Positions 1-8,406 of a stretch of DNA of 64,000 nucleotides are shown here, in pieces. This DNA is from CAWCQC01 sp963819905 (GTDB lineage Bacteria > Actinomycetota > Thermoleophilia > Gaiellales > Gaiellaceae): contig CAWFXP010000009.1 of the NCBI GenBank assembly GCA_963819905.1, positions 372,001 through 436,000 on the forward strand, written 5' to 3'. A program made the translations under genes and the position numbers. Below the pieces are notes generated by a model. The model had not been told where the DNA came from, ran no database searches, and saw only the letters and a list, made by a program, of their open reading frames with translations. Each line of letters opens with the position of its first letter. Within the stretch, counting starts at the first letter, position 1.

Positions 1-26
1 CCGTCCCGGTTGCATATCGTGGCCGC

Positions 27-1034
27 GTGAGCCTGGGCGACTTCGATCGCGTCCCCCTGCTGTTCGGCCCCTCGCCGGTACACCGGCTCGCTCGCCTGAG
101 CGAGCACCTCGGCGGCGAGGTCGAGATCTGGGCGAAGCGCGACGACGTCAGCTCCGGTCTCGCCTACGGCGGCAACAAGGTGCGGAAGCTCGAATACCTC
201 GCGGCCGACGCGCTCGCGCAGGGCTGCGACACGCTGGTCTCGATCGGCGGTGTCCAGTCGAATCACACGCGCCAGGTGGCGGCTGTCGCTGCGCACCTCG
301 GCCTCGGCTGCGTGCTCGTCCAGGAGCGCTGGGTCGAGTGGCCGGACGCCGTCTACGACAAGGTCGGGAACATCCTCCTGTCGCGGATCATGGGCGCGGA
401 CGTCCGTCTCGATCCGGCCGGCTTCGACATCGGCATCCGGCCGAGCTGGGAGGAGGCGCTCTCCTCGGTACGGGAGGCCGGCGGCGCGCCCTACGCGATC
501 CCGGCCGGCGCCTCGGACCACTCACTCGGCGGGCTCGGCTTCGCCCGGTGGGCCGAGGAGGTCGCCGCTCAGGAGCAGGAGCTCGGCCTCTTCTTCGACA
601 CGATCGTCGTCTGCTCGGTCACCGGGTCGACGCAGGCCGGGATGATCGCCGGCTTCGCTACGCAGCCGGAGCGGCGGGCGGTGCTCGGCATCGACGGCTC
701 GGCGACGGTCGCCCGGACGCGGGATCAGATCGCCCGCATCGCGCGACTGACGGCCGCTGCGATCGGCCTCGAGCGCGAGCTCGCCGACGAGGAGATCGTG
801 CTCCTCGACGAGTGGAACGCCGGCACGTACGGCATCCCCGACCGGCAAACGATCGAGGCAATCCGGCTCTGCGCCCGGCTCGAGGGCGTTCTCACCGACC
901 CCGTCTACGAGGGCAAGTCGATGGCGGCCCTGATCGACCTGGTCCGCTCCGGACGGATCGAGGGGGGCTCGCGCGTCCTCTACGCGCACCTCGGCGGCCA
1001 GCCGGCGTTGAACGCCTACGCCGGCGCCTTCTGA
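27..1034 (+). CDS. acdS: 1-aminocyclopropane-1-carboxylate deaminase
   Basis: A PLP enzyme of 335 residues that cleaves the ethylene precursor ACC to 2-oxobutyrate and ammonia in the cytoplasm. The residues that separate true ACC deaminases from D-cysteine desulfhydrases sit at their canonical numbers: Lys51 in GGNKVRKLEYL (Schiff-base lysine), Ser78 in GGVQSNHTRQ, Tyr294-Glu295 in DPVYEGKS and Leu322 in AHLGG. The length equals the family norm (about 338). The GTG start at 27 gives the expected N-terminus. The stop is 2 bases before the next start, so the two genes are probably co-transcribed. ACC deaminase suggests a soil or rhizosphere habitat (inference). Confidence 0.93.
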   Translation: MSLGDFDRVPLLFGPSPVHRLARLSEHLGGEVEIWAKRDDVSSGLAYGGNKVRKLEYLAADALAQGCDTLVSIGGVQSNHTRQVAAVAAHLGLGCVLVQERWVEWPDAVYDKVGNILLSRIMGADVRLDPAGFDIGIRPSWEEALSSVREAGGAPYAIPAGASDHSLGGLGFARWAEEVAAQEQELGLFFDTIVVCSVTGSTQAGMIAGFATQPERRAVLGIDGSATVARTRDQIARIARLTAAAIGLERELADEEIVLLDEWNAGTYGIPDRQTIEAIRLCARLEGVLTDPVYEGKSMAALIDLVRSGRIEGGSRVLYAHLGGQPALNAYAGAF

Positions 1035-1036
1035 GC

Positions 1037-1963
1037 ATGCCGAGGCTCGTCCTCGTCCTGAGCGAGAACACCACCCTCGTCGACGAGCGCGACCTCCGCG
1101 CACTTGTGCGGATGGCGGTCGAGGCGGAGGACGCAGGCTTCGACGCGGTCATGGTAAGCGAGCACATCGTGCTCGGGCGAGGAGCCGACGCGGACGGCCT
1201 GATGGCGAATCCCCGCGACTACGCGCTGCCCGGGAACCAGGATCCGAGGACGCCGTGGCCGAGCTCGATCGTCCTCCTGAGCGCGGTCGCGGCGGTCACG
1301 ACCCGGCTGCGCCTCGCGGCGGCCGCGGTGATCGCACCGCTGCGCCATCCGCTCCTGCTCGCGAGGGAGCTGGCGACGCTCGACCTCCTTTCGGAGGGAC
1401 GGCTGATCGTGCAACCGACCGTGAGCTGGCACGAGCCCGAGTACGAGGCGCTCGGCGTTCCGTGGAAGGCTCGCGGTGCGCTGCTCGACGAGCACCTAGC
1501 CGCCTGGGAGATCCTGTGGCGGGAGACGCCGGCCTCGTTCGCCGGCGTGCACTACCAGTTCGAGGACGTGTACTTCGAGCCGAAGCCCTATCGGCCGGAA
1601 GGCCCGGCGCTCTGGTTCGGCGGCAGCTCGCTCCATCCGCCCCTCCTGCGCCGGATCGTCCGCTACGGGAGCGGGTTCCATCCGCTCGGCCAGCCGAAGA
1701 CGGAGGAGCTCGAGAGGCTTCGCGCAGCGATGGCCGAGGCCGGGCGGGAGATGGGCGAGTTCGAGCTCGTCGGCGGCGTGCGCGGAACCTTCCCCGATCC
1801 CGAGTCAGTCGCCGATCTCGATCGGGCGTTGGCCGCGATTCCGGGGCAGCTCGAGCGGGGCTTCACCTCGATCTGCATCAAGCCGTCGCAGTATCTGGAC
1901 GACGCGGGGCGGTTCCACGCCTGGTGTCGCGACGTCGTCCGCCGGGTCGCGGAGCTCGCCTAG
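1037..1963 (+). CDS. LLM-class (luciferase-like) F420/flavin-dependent oxidoreductase
   Basis: A 308-residue TIM-barrel protein of the bacterial luciferase superfamily. It shows the typical N-terminal barrel start (MPRLVLVLSEN), the strand motif AGFDAVMVSEH, the TTRLRLAAAAV strand and the LLSEGRLIVQ segment that precedes the cofactor-binding loop. In actinobacteria this family often uses cofactor F420, but the sequence alone cannot separate F420 from FMN. It starts 2 bases after acdS and is probably in the same operon. Its last 86 bases overlap the 3' end of a convergent, broken hydrolase gene. The substrate is unknown. Confidence 0.85.
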   Translation: MPRLVLVLSENTTLVDERDLRALVRMAVEAEDAGFDAVMVSEHIVLGRGADADGLMANPRDYALPGNQDPRTPWPSSIVLLSAVAAVTTRLRLAAAAVIAPLRHPLLLARELATLDLLSEGRLIVQPTVSWHEPEYEALGVPWKARGALLDEHLAAWEILWRETPASFAGVHYQFEDVYFEPKPYRPEGPALWFGGSSLHPPLLRRIVRYGSGFHPLGQPKTEELERLRAAMAEAGREMGEFELVGGVRGTFPDPESVADLDRALAAIPGQLERGFTSICIKPSQYLDDAGRFHAWCRDVVRRVAELA

Positions 1964-2749
1964 CCGGTGCGGCCGGCCGGCCCGCCAGAAACGCGCCCAC
2001 GACCTCCCCGAACCGGTCCGGCTGGTCGAGATGGACGTCGTGCCCTGCACCCTCGACCCGAACGTAGCTTCCGTGCGGGATCGCGGCGGCCATCTGCCGC
2101 CCCTCGAGCTCGGGCCAGCCGGACTCGGCACCGGCGACGACCAGCGTCGGGCAGCGAACTCGGGCCCACTCCTCCGCGTGATCGGTATCAGCGTCTGCTG
2201 CCACGGACGCGACCATGTCGTCGATCTCGAACCGCGGTCGGTACCCGTCCGCCCGGCGTACGAGCGTCGTCGCCCAGGCCGGTGAGACGCCGACCGACAC
2301 GAAGTACCCGGCGGCGGCGGCCCGCGAGGGAAACGGGGTCGGCCAGGCCTCGAGCCAGCGGCGTATCCGTCCCGTTGCATCCGGATCGGGCGACGTGGCC
2401 GCCTCCACCACCACGAGCTCCCGAACGAGCTCGGGGCGTCGAGCCGTCGCCAGGTAGGCGTTCGTGCCGCCCATCGACTGGCCGATGACGACGGCGCGGC
2501 CGCCGAGGCGCTCGAGCACCGCCATCGCGTCGGCGACGTAGGCATCGCGGGTGTAGTGCCCCGGCTGCTGGCGCCGTGGCCCCTCTGGTCGAACGAGACG
2601 ACCCGAAGACGGCGAGTCAGCGACGACGCGGCCTCCCGCCACTCGACGGCCGCGCCGGCCAGGCCGTGCACGAGCAAGCACGGAGGCCCGCCGCCGCCGA
2701 AGTCGAGCCCCGACAGCCGAACGTCCCGCTCCGCAGGGTGAATCGAGAT
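1878..2749 (-). pseudogene. alpha/beta hydrolase, frameshifted and without a normal start codon
   Basis: The reading frame from about 2749 gives a normal hydrolase N-terminus: LDFGGGGPPCLLVHG (oxyanion loop) followed by VVSFDQRGHGASS. Near 2567 the homology jumps to another frame, GHYTRDAYVADAMAVLERLGG, then VVIGQSMGGTNAY (nucleophile Ser) and GAGHDVHLDQPDRF (catalytic His). One short indel therefore separates two halves of one protein. Upstream of the homology an in-frame TGA occurs before any ATG, GTG or TTG. The first TTG (2677) would cut off the first strand, and an ATC stands where the start is expected. It is either a decayed gene or one indel plus an unusual start. The frame ends inside the convergent oxidoreductase gene. 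Confidence 0.72.
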
Positions 2750-2784
2750 GCTCGCGCCACGGGCGTTATCGTGGCACGGACGTC

Positions 2785-3414
2785 ATGGATATCGGAGCCT
2801 TTCTCGCCGTCTCCCTGGTCGTCATCGTGACGCCCGGCCAGGACACGGCGCTGACGATCAAGAACGCCCTCGTCGGCGGCCGGCGGGGAGGAGTCTCCAC
2901 GGCGATCGGCGTCGCGGCGGGGCAACTCGTCTGGGTGGTCGCCACGAGCCTCGGCCTGAGCGCCCTGATCGTTGCGTCGGAGCCGCTGTTCGACGCGATC
3001 AAGCTCGCCGGCGCCGCCTACCTCGTGTTCCTCGGGGCGAGATCCCTGCTCGCGGCGGTCCGCGGCCGGGCGGAGCGGGCCACGCCGGGCCGAGCACGTG
3101 ATCGCTCGCTCCGCCCGGGAGCCGCGTTCCGGCAGGGTCTCGTCAGCAACCTGGCCAACCCGAAGATGGCGGTGTTCTTCACCAGCCTTCTCCCCCAGTT
3201 CGCGCCGGCCGGGGACACGTCCTTCGCAGTCTTCGCCGCGCTCGGCCTCACCTTCTGCCTGCTGACGCTCCTCTGGCTGACCGGTTACGCACTCGTGGTC
3301 GCGCGGGCCGGGAACGTCCTGCGCCGGCCGTCGGTGGGGCGCCTTCTCGACGCCGTCACGGGACTCGCCCTCGTCTCGTTCGGGATCCGGCTCGCGGCCG
3401 AGCGGAGGGCCTGA
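2785..3414 (+). CDS. LysE/RhtB family amino-acid exporter
   Basis: A 209-residue integral membrane protein with the family signature near its N-terminus: a first hydrophobic helix (IGAFLAVSLVVIVTPGQD), the TPGQD loop, then GGRRGGVSTAIGVAAGQ and the AYLVFLGARSL helix. About six membrane segments are expected, as in LysE and RhtB proteins that export basic or neutral amino acids and homoserine lactones. The middle motif NLANPKMAVFF is also typical. It begins 36 bases from the 5' end of the broken hydrolase, in divergent orientation, and the YciI gene follows after 2 bases. The exported substrate cannot be told from sequence. Confidence 0.88.
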   Translation: MDIGAFLAVSLVVIVTPGQDTALTIKNALVGGRRGGVSTAIGVAAGQLVWVVATSLGLSALIVASEPLFDAIKLAGAAYLVFLGARSLLAAVRGRAERATPGRARDRSLRPGAAFRQGLVSNLANPKMAVFFTSLLPQFAPAGDTSFAVFAALGLTFCLLTLLWLTGYALVVARAGNVLRRPSVGRLLDAVTGLALVSFGIRLAAERRA

Positions 3415-3416
3415 CC

Positions 3417-3719
3417 GTGGCGGCCTTCCACGTCGTGCTCAGCCGTTCGGGCCCGCGATACGACGTGTCCCGGCCGCTCGAGGAGCAATCCGACTGGCCG
3501 GCCCACGCGGCCTTCATGGACGGGCTCGTGGAACAGGGGTTCATCGTCCTCGGCGGGCCGCTGGGCGACGAGCATCGCGTGGTGCACGTCGTCGAGGCCG
3601 AGTCCGAGGAGGCCGTTCGCGCCACCCTGGCCCGCGATCCGTGGAGCGAGACGCACCTCGTCGTCGACGCCGTCGACGCCTGGACGATCCGGCTCGACGC
3701 GAGGCGTTCCGTCCCCTAG
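3417..3719 (+). CDS. YciI family protein
   Basis: A 100-residue ferredoxin-like alpha/beta protein. Features shared with the YciI family are the opening beta strand (FHVVLSRSGPRYD), the H-x-x-F-M segment (HAAFMDGLVEQGFIVLGGPL) carrying the conserved His, and the late acidic strand with ARDPW. The GTG start lies 2 bases after the exporter stop, so the pair is one transcriptional unit. YciI proteins lack a settled general function; some are dehydrochlorinase-like or accessory catabolic proteins. No partner is evident here. Confidence 0.8.
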   Translation: MAAFHVVLSRSGPRYDVSRPLEEQSDWPAHAAFMDGLVEQGFIVLGGPLGDEHRVVHVVEAESEEAVRATLARDPWSETHLVVDAVDAWTIRLDARRSVP

Positions 3720-3740
3720 GCGCTTGCTCGCACCGAGGCG

Positions 3741-5213
3741 CTACGAGGTCGACCCCTCCAGGATCTGGAGCGTCTTCAGGTCCGAGTAGAAGTCGAGCGC
3801 GTAGTCGCCGCCCTCCCGCCCCATTCCCGAGATCCCCATCCCGCCGAAGGGCGCGGTCAGGTCGCGTACGAGGAACGTGTTGACCCAGACCGTTCCGCCT
3901 CGGACGCCCCGGCCGACCCGTTCTGCGCGCCCGGCTGAGCCGGTGTAGACGATGCCGGAGAGCCCGTACTCGGTCGAGTTCGCGAGCTCGATCGCCTCTT
4001 CCTCGCCGGTGAACGTCTGGAAGGTCAGCACGGGTCCGAACACCTCGCGCTGGACGATCTCCGAGTCGTTCGACCGTGGCTCGACGAGCGTCGGCTCGTA
4101 CCAGAGGCCCCCGATCTCGGCGCGCCGGCCACCGCGGACGATCCGGTCGCCGGCCGCCCGCGCCCGCTCGACGAACTGCTCGACCCGGGCGAGGTGGTCG
4201 GGGTGGATGAGCGGTGAGATCGTGGTGCGATCGTCGCGCGGGTCTCCGAGAACGTGCTCGTCGACGTGGCGGTTGAACGCTTCGAGGAACGCCTCCGCGA
4301 TCCGCTCCTCGACCAGCAGCCGGGTTCCCGCCAGGCAGACCTGCCCCGAGTCGTCGTACTGCCCGGCCGCCTTCCTCGCCGCGGCGTCGAGGTCGCAGTC
4401 GGCGAAGACGATCAGCGGGCCCTTGCCGCCGAGCTCCGCGGTGAACGGAGCCAGGTTCTGGGCGGCGGCAACGCCGATCAACCGGCCGGTCTCGGGAGAC
4501 CCGGTGAACGAGACGCGGCGGATCAGCGGGTGCGAGACGAGCGCCGCGCCGGCCTCCTCGCCGATGCCCTGGACGATGTTGAAGACGCCGGGCGGGAAGC
4601 CGGCCTCGGCGACGAGGTCACCGAGCAGCGAGCACGCGAGCGGCGACCACTCGGCGGGCTTGAGGACGACGGTGCAGCCTGCGGCGAGGCCGGGCGCCGT
4701 CTTCCAGGTGGAGAGCATGAACGGCGCGTTCCACGGCGTGATGACCGCGGCCGGGCCGGACGGCATGCGGATGACACGGTTCCAGGTGCCGTTCGAGCGC
4801 CAGTCGCGCTCCTCGTAGGCGACGGCCAGGTCGGCGTAGGCACGGTAGTTGCGTGCCCCGCGGTGGATGACGCGGGCCCTGAGGGAGCGGAGGAGCATCG
4901 CCATGTCCTCGCACTCGACCGTGGCCAGGCGGTCGAGGTTCGCGTCGATCAGGTCGGCGAGGCGGTGGAGGTACGGTGCGCGCCCGCCCGGCCCCAGGGC
5001 GGCCCAGCCCGGAAAGGCGTCGTGCGCCGCCCGGACGGCGAGGTCGACGTCCTCCGCACCCGCCCGCGAGACCGCCGCGAGCCGGCGCTGGTCGATCGGC
5101 GAGATGTCGTCGAAGCGCTCCTCGCTCGCCAGCCTCTCCCCGCCGACGAAGTGGTCGGTCGAGACGGAGACGCCGGCGACGTCGACCCGGTTGCCGGCGG
5201 TCGCGACGCTCAT
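3741..5213 (-). CDS. hpaE: HpaE-type semialdehyde dehydrogenase
   Basis: A 490-residue NAD(P)-dependent aldehyde dehydrogenase and the last gene of the aromatic operon. It has the Rossmann signature FTGSPETG (about 236-243), ELGGKGP with the general-base Glu at about 260, and the catalytic Cys at about 293 in GQVCLAGTR. Its closest recognisable group is 5-carboxymethyl-2-hydroxymuconate-semialdehyde dehydrogenase, which oxidises the ring-cleavage product of homoprotocatechuate. Context supports this: HpaB-, dioxygenase- and FAH-like genes lie upstream. The ATG overlaps the preceding stop (ATGA), implying translational coupling. The exact substrate remains inferred. It converges with the YciI gene, 21 bases away. 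Confidence 0.85.
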   Translation of the reverse strand: MSVATAGNRVDVAGVSVSTDHFVGGERLASEERFDDISPIDQRRLAAVSRAGAEDVDLAVRAAHDAFPGWAALGPGGRAPYLHRLADLIDANLDRLATVECEDMAMLLRSLRARVIHRGARNYRAYADLAVAYEERDWRSNGTWNRVIRMPSGPAAVITPWNAPFMLSTWKTAPGLAAGCTVVLKPAEWSPLACSLLGDLVAEAGFPPGVFNIVQGIGEEAGAALVSHPLIRRVSFTGSPETGRLIGVAAAQNLAPFTAELGGKGPLIVFADCDLDAAARKAAGQYDDSGQVCLAGTRLLVEERIAEAFLEAFNRHVDEHVLGDPRDDRTTISPLIHPDHLARVEQFVERARAAGDRIVRGGRRAEIGGLWYEPTLVEPRSNDSEIVQREVFGPVLTFQTFTGEEEAIELANSTEYGLSGIVYTGSAGRAERVGRGVRGGTVWVNTFLVRDLTAPFGGMGISGMGREGGDYALDFYSDLKTLQILEGSTS

Positions 5214-6010
5214 AGCCCGCGAACCGTGGCGAGGTCGTCGACCGTGTAGGCGAACGTGAAGCGGAAGCCCTTGCCCATCCGCACGGGCGCCAGCGCGTCG
5301 TGCTCCTCGTTCGGTGCGCCGTAGAGCTCGAGCGTTGCCGAGCCCTCCCAGATCTCGGAGATCGAGCGCTCGCGGCTCCGCGCTCCGACGAGCTCGTGCA
5401 CCGAGGGATCGTCGTGGCGGCCGGTCTCGAGGCGCGGGAAGTGGCGCACGTTGACGAGCCGCGGATCGTTGTGGGTGGGGCCCGACTCCGAGACGCGCTC
5501 GAGCGTGACGGTTCCCTCGGCGAGGCGCCGGTCGTTCGCCGCGAGCGTGCCGCCGTAGACCGCGCCTGCCCTCAGCCCGGGGTCGGCGAGGCAGTCGAGC
5601 GAGAACGTCCTCGTCATCCAGACGGAGCCGAGCTTCTTCGGGAACCCCTGGATCCAGCCGCGGACGAGGGCAAAGTCCCGATCGACCCAGATGTACGGAC
5701 AGGTGGTCACCTCCTCACCGTCGAGCAGCGCATTGACGACGAGGAAGAACTCCTTGTACTGACTGCGGGCCGGGTCGACCAGCTCGTGCCCACCGTCGGT
5801 GCACGACTGCCAGTCGACGAAGAGCGCGGCGGCTCGTCCGGGATCGGCGGGGCTCGGCTCGAGGCCTTCGGGAAGGACGGCCGCGACCGCGTCCGGGTCG
5901 GCCCAGTACTCGATGACGAGGAAGTCGCCGACGTAGTGCCACGGCGGCCTCGGGACGAGGCTCGCCCGGCCCTCGGGCGAGCGCGGCAGCGAGTAGCCCT
6001 GGACCGCCAT
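5210..6010 (-). CDS. acetoacetate decarboxylase family protein
   Basis: A 266-residue protein of the ADC superfamily. The fold hallmark GFPKKLG is present, with the adjacent lysines that form the Schiff base in true acetoacetate decarboxylases, preceded by the conserved acidic strand. In the classical homoprotocatechuate pathway the diacid formed by HpaE is isomerised (HpaF) and decarboxylated (HpaG). An ADC-like enzyme in this position could decarboxylate or hydrate such an intermediate, but that is inference. ADC-superfamily members also include hydratases and aldolases. It overlaps HpaE by ATGA, and its start codon shares one base with the upstream HpaB stop (TGATG). Confidence 0.8.
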   Translation of the reverse strand: MAVQGYSLPRSPEGRASLVPRPPWHYVGDFLVIEYWADPDAVAAVLPEGLEPSPADPGRAAALFVDWQSCTDGGHELVDPARSQYKEFFLVVNALLDGEEVTTCPYIWVDRDFALVRGWIQGFPKKLGSVWMTRTFSLDCLADPGLRAGAVYGGTLAANDRRLAEGTVTLERVSESGPTHNDPRLVNVRHFPRLETGRHDDPSVHELVGARSRERSISEIWEGSATLELYGAPNEEHDALAPVRMGKGFRFTFAYTVDDLATVRGL

Positions 6011-7467
6011 CAGTCGTGGAGGAACTGCTCGACCAGCCCCACGGCCTCGTCCTTGTCGGCGATCTTGTACGCGAGCGCCGTCATCCGGAAGGAGTCGGAC
6101 AGGTAGAAGCGTTCGTAGAGCTCGCCGCGTCCGCCGAGGTCGGAGCCGAGGAAGTCCCAGGCGAGCCGGAAGAGGCGGATCCGCCGCTCGGCGTCCGCGC
6201 CGGCCGCCTGGAAGTACTTCGCGATGGCGTCCGCCATCGGGCCCTTGAGGTCCGCCTCGGACGGGGTGCACATGAAGCCGCCGCCGCCGATCAGCTGCAG
6301 CAGCTCGTTGACGCGCGGCATCCACTTCGGCATCTCGCCGCGAAGCGCGAGGAACGGGCGGTCGTCCGGATACCAGACCCCGCCGTCGTCGAGGAACGAG
6401 CCGGCCTCGGCCGCGACGATCGCCGCGCGCGAGAGCTCGACCATGTTCCAGATCTGTCCCAGCTTCTCCTGAATGTGGTCGAAGCGCACGACGCCGGTCG
6501 TGTTCGCCATGAGGTGCCCGAGACCGAACGCGAACGAGAGCTTGATGTGGGCCCTGCTCATCGCCTGGTGCATGATGTGGCCGCGCCAGCCGGTGTCGGT
6601 GATGACCTCGGAGTAGCTGACCGGATCGCCGGCGAGGAAGACGCGGTTCCACGGGACGACGACGTCGTCGAAGACGGCGACCGCGTCCATCTCGTCGAAC
6701 CGGGACGAGAGCGGGTAGTCGAAGTGGCTTCGGCTCTTCGCGTACGTGTCGCGACAGAGGAACTTAAGCCCGGGAGTCCCCATCGGGATCGCGAAGGCGA
6801 GCGCGTAGTTGCCGTCCTGGGGACGGATGTCCGATCCGGGATAGACGGTCAGCTCGTCGGCGAACGGCGCGAGCGTGGCGAGCATCCTGGCGCCGCGGAC
6901 GACGATGCCCTCGTCGGACTCGCCGATCCTATGGAGGGCTACCTCGCCGGCAGCCTGCTCCGCCTCCGGCTTCGAGCGGTCGACCTGCGGGTTGATGATC
7001 GTGTGGGTCGTCGCGAGATCGCGATCGCGCATCTCCCTGTGGTAGGCGACGATGTTGGCAGCGCCCTCCTCGTTGCCGCGCCGGGCCCAGACGTCGGAGC
7101 GGCCCGCGAAGCAGGCGAAGGTGACGTTCAGGTAGTCGGGCGTGCGGCCCATCATCCCGGCCGTCGCCGCCGCGACGATCTCGAAGGCGCGCCGGCGGCG
7201 CTCGAGGTCCTCCTTCGAGCGCGGGATGAGGTGGGTGACGTTCACGAGCGAGCCGTCGTCGGGCGAGGGCATGAGCATCTCGTCCGCGTGCTCGTGCTGG
7301 AGGTCGAACACGCGGGCGATCGACTCGGCGCCGCTGGCGAGGAGGGGATGCTCGAGCGGGTGCGTGATCTTCTCGCCGTCGAGCCAGATCTCGCGCTCGT
7401 CCTTCCCGAGCTCGTCGAGGAACTGCTTGCCGGTCCTGGCGCGGACCGTCGTCTCGGTGGTGGCCAT
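6010..7467 (-). CDS. hpaB: 4-hydroxyphenylacetate 3-monooxygenase-type oxygenase (HpaB family)
   Basis: A 485-residue FADH2-dependent oxygenase component of two-component phenol hydroxylases, which add a hydroxyl ortho to a phenolic OH to give a catechol. Family features are the N-terminal LDGEKITHPLEHP segment, the LNVTFACFAG stretch, the THTIINPQVDR motif shared with HpaB, the flavin-site PWNRVFLAGD segment and the C-terminal DFLGSDLGGRGELYERFY. Length fits HpaB (about 480-520). The reduced flavin is probably supplied by the reductase encoded three genes upstream. It starts 9 bases after the dioxygenase gene. Substrate specificity is not certain: chlorophenol and 4-hydroxyphenylacetate hydroxylases share this fold. 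Confidence 0.88.
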   Translation of the reverse strand: MATTETTVRARTGKQFLDELGKDEREIWLDGEKITHPLEHPLLASGAESIARVFDLQHEHADEMLMPSPDDGSLVNVTHLIPRSKEDLERRRRAFEIVAAATAGMMGRTPDYLNVTFACFAGRSDVWARRGNEEGAANIVAYHREMRDRDLATTHTIINPQVDRSKPEAEQAAGEVALHRIGESDEGIVVRGARMLATLAPFADELTVYPGSDIRPQDGNYALAFAIPMGTPGLKFLCRDTYAKSRSHFDYPLSSRFDEMDAVAVFDDVVVPWNRVFLAGDPVSYSEVITDTGWRGHIMHQAMSRAHIKLSFAFGLGHLMANTTGVVRFDHIQEKLGQIWNMVELSRAAIVAAEAGSFLDDGGVWYPDDRPFLALRGEMPKWMPRVNELLQLIGGGGFMCTPSEADLKGPMADAIAKYFQAAGADAERRIRLFRLAWDFLGSDLGGRGELYERFYLSDSFRMTALAYKIADKDEAVGLVEQFLHD

Positions 7468-7476
7468 GACGTCTCC

Positions 7477-8406
7477 TTACGCGGGTGTGAGCGGGGCCAG
7501 GGGTACGCCGAGCGTCTCGAGGCTGAGGCGCTCCGACTCGACGGCCGCCTCGTCGAAGCGGAAGTAGGAACGGGGTGGGAGGGGCCCCCAGGTATTGGAC
7601 GAGTAGCGGTCGTCGGGGTAGACGCGCGGAACGTGGTCGTCCTGAAGCTGTTCCATGTCGCAGTACAGCTCGACGAAGCACTCCTCCTCGACGATGCGCA
7701 CGTAGCTCGCGATGTTGCCACCGATGCCGTGGCGGGTCGGTCCCCAGCCGAGCCAGCGGCCGTGGCGGGCGAGGTGGTCGAGCATGTCGCGCATCTTCCC
7801 GATGTCGACGGTCTCGAAGGCGAAGTGGTGCAGGTGCGGGTAGCCCTTGTCGACGAGCGCCATCACGTGGTGGTCCGTGTTGATGAAGAACCAGACGCCG
7901 CCTTCGCCGAGCCAGTCCGTCACGCCCATGCCGAGCACCTCGGTGTAGAACGCGGCACCGTCGTGGATGGCGGCGGTCAGGCAGTTCACGTGGCCGAGCT
8001 TGCGCGGCCCTCCCGGATGAACGGTGGTCGAGGGGCGTGCATGCTGGGGCCAGCGATCGACGTCGGTCGCCGGCTCCCGGTAGGGCATGAGCTGGATGCC
8101 GCGCCCGTCGTGATCCTCGAGGAACAAGCAACCCTCGCGCTCGTCCCAGTGCACGTCCTTCGACTCGAGATGGCTCCGTGCGTCGTCGAGCGTGCAATCC
8201 CGATGGAGCTCGAAACCGGTGTGGTCGTGCCCCGGCTCGCCTTCGAGGAGCTCCAGGCAGTACGGCTCGTCGTTGCAGGCGAGCAGCGCCCGGCCTGCGT
8301 GCCGTTGCCGCTCGGCGAGACCGAACTGGATCGCCCAGCGTGCGGTGGCCTCGTCGAGGTCGGCCACGCGCAGACAGGCGTGGTCGAGCCGGTGCAGTCT
8401 GATCAT
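7477..8406 (-). CDS. VOC-family extradiol ring-cleavage dioxygenase
   Basis: A 309-residue type I extradiol dioxygenase built from two vicinal-oxygen-chelate modules. The C-terminal catalytic module shows the metal ligands: His in KLGHVNCLT, His in LHHFAFET and Glu in VELYCD. The N-terminal module (LDHACLRVADLD) is the usual non-catalytic repeat. The family opens catechols next to one hydroxyl, and homoprotocatechuate 2,3-dioxygenases of Brevibacterium and Arthrobacter belong to it. The position between an HpaB-type hydroxylase and an FAH hydrolase fits meta-cleavage of a substituted catechol. The start overlaps the upstream stop as ATGA. Confidence 0.86.
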   Translation of the reverse strand: MIRLHRLDHACLRVADLDEATARWAIQFGLAERQRHAGRALLACNDEPYCLELLEGEPGHDHTGFELHRDCTLDDARSHLESKDVHWDEREGCLFLEDHDGRGIQLMPYREPATDVDRWPQHARPSTTVHPGGPRKLGHVNCLTAAIHDGAAFYTEVLGMGVTDWLGEGGVWFFINTDHHVMALVDKGYPHLHHFAFETVDIGKMRDMLDHLARHGRWLGWGPTRHGIGGNIASYVRIVEEECFVELYCDMEQLQDDHVPRVYPDDRYSSNTWGPLPPRSYFRFDEAAVESERLSLETLGVPLAPLTPA

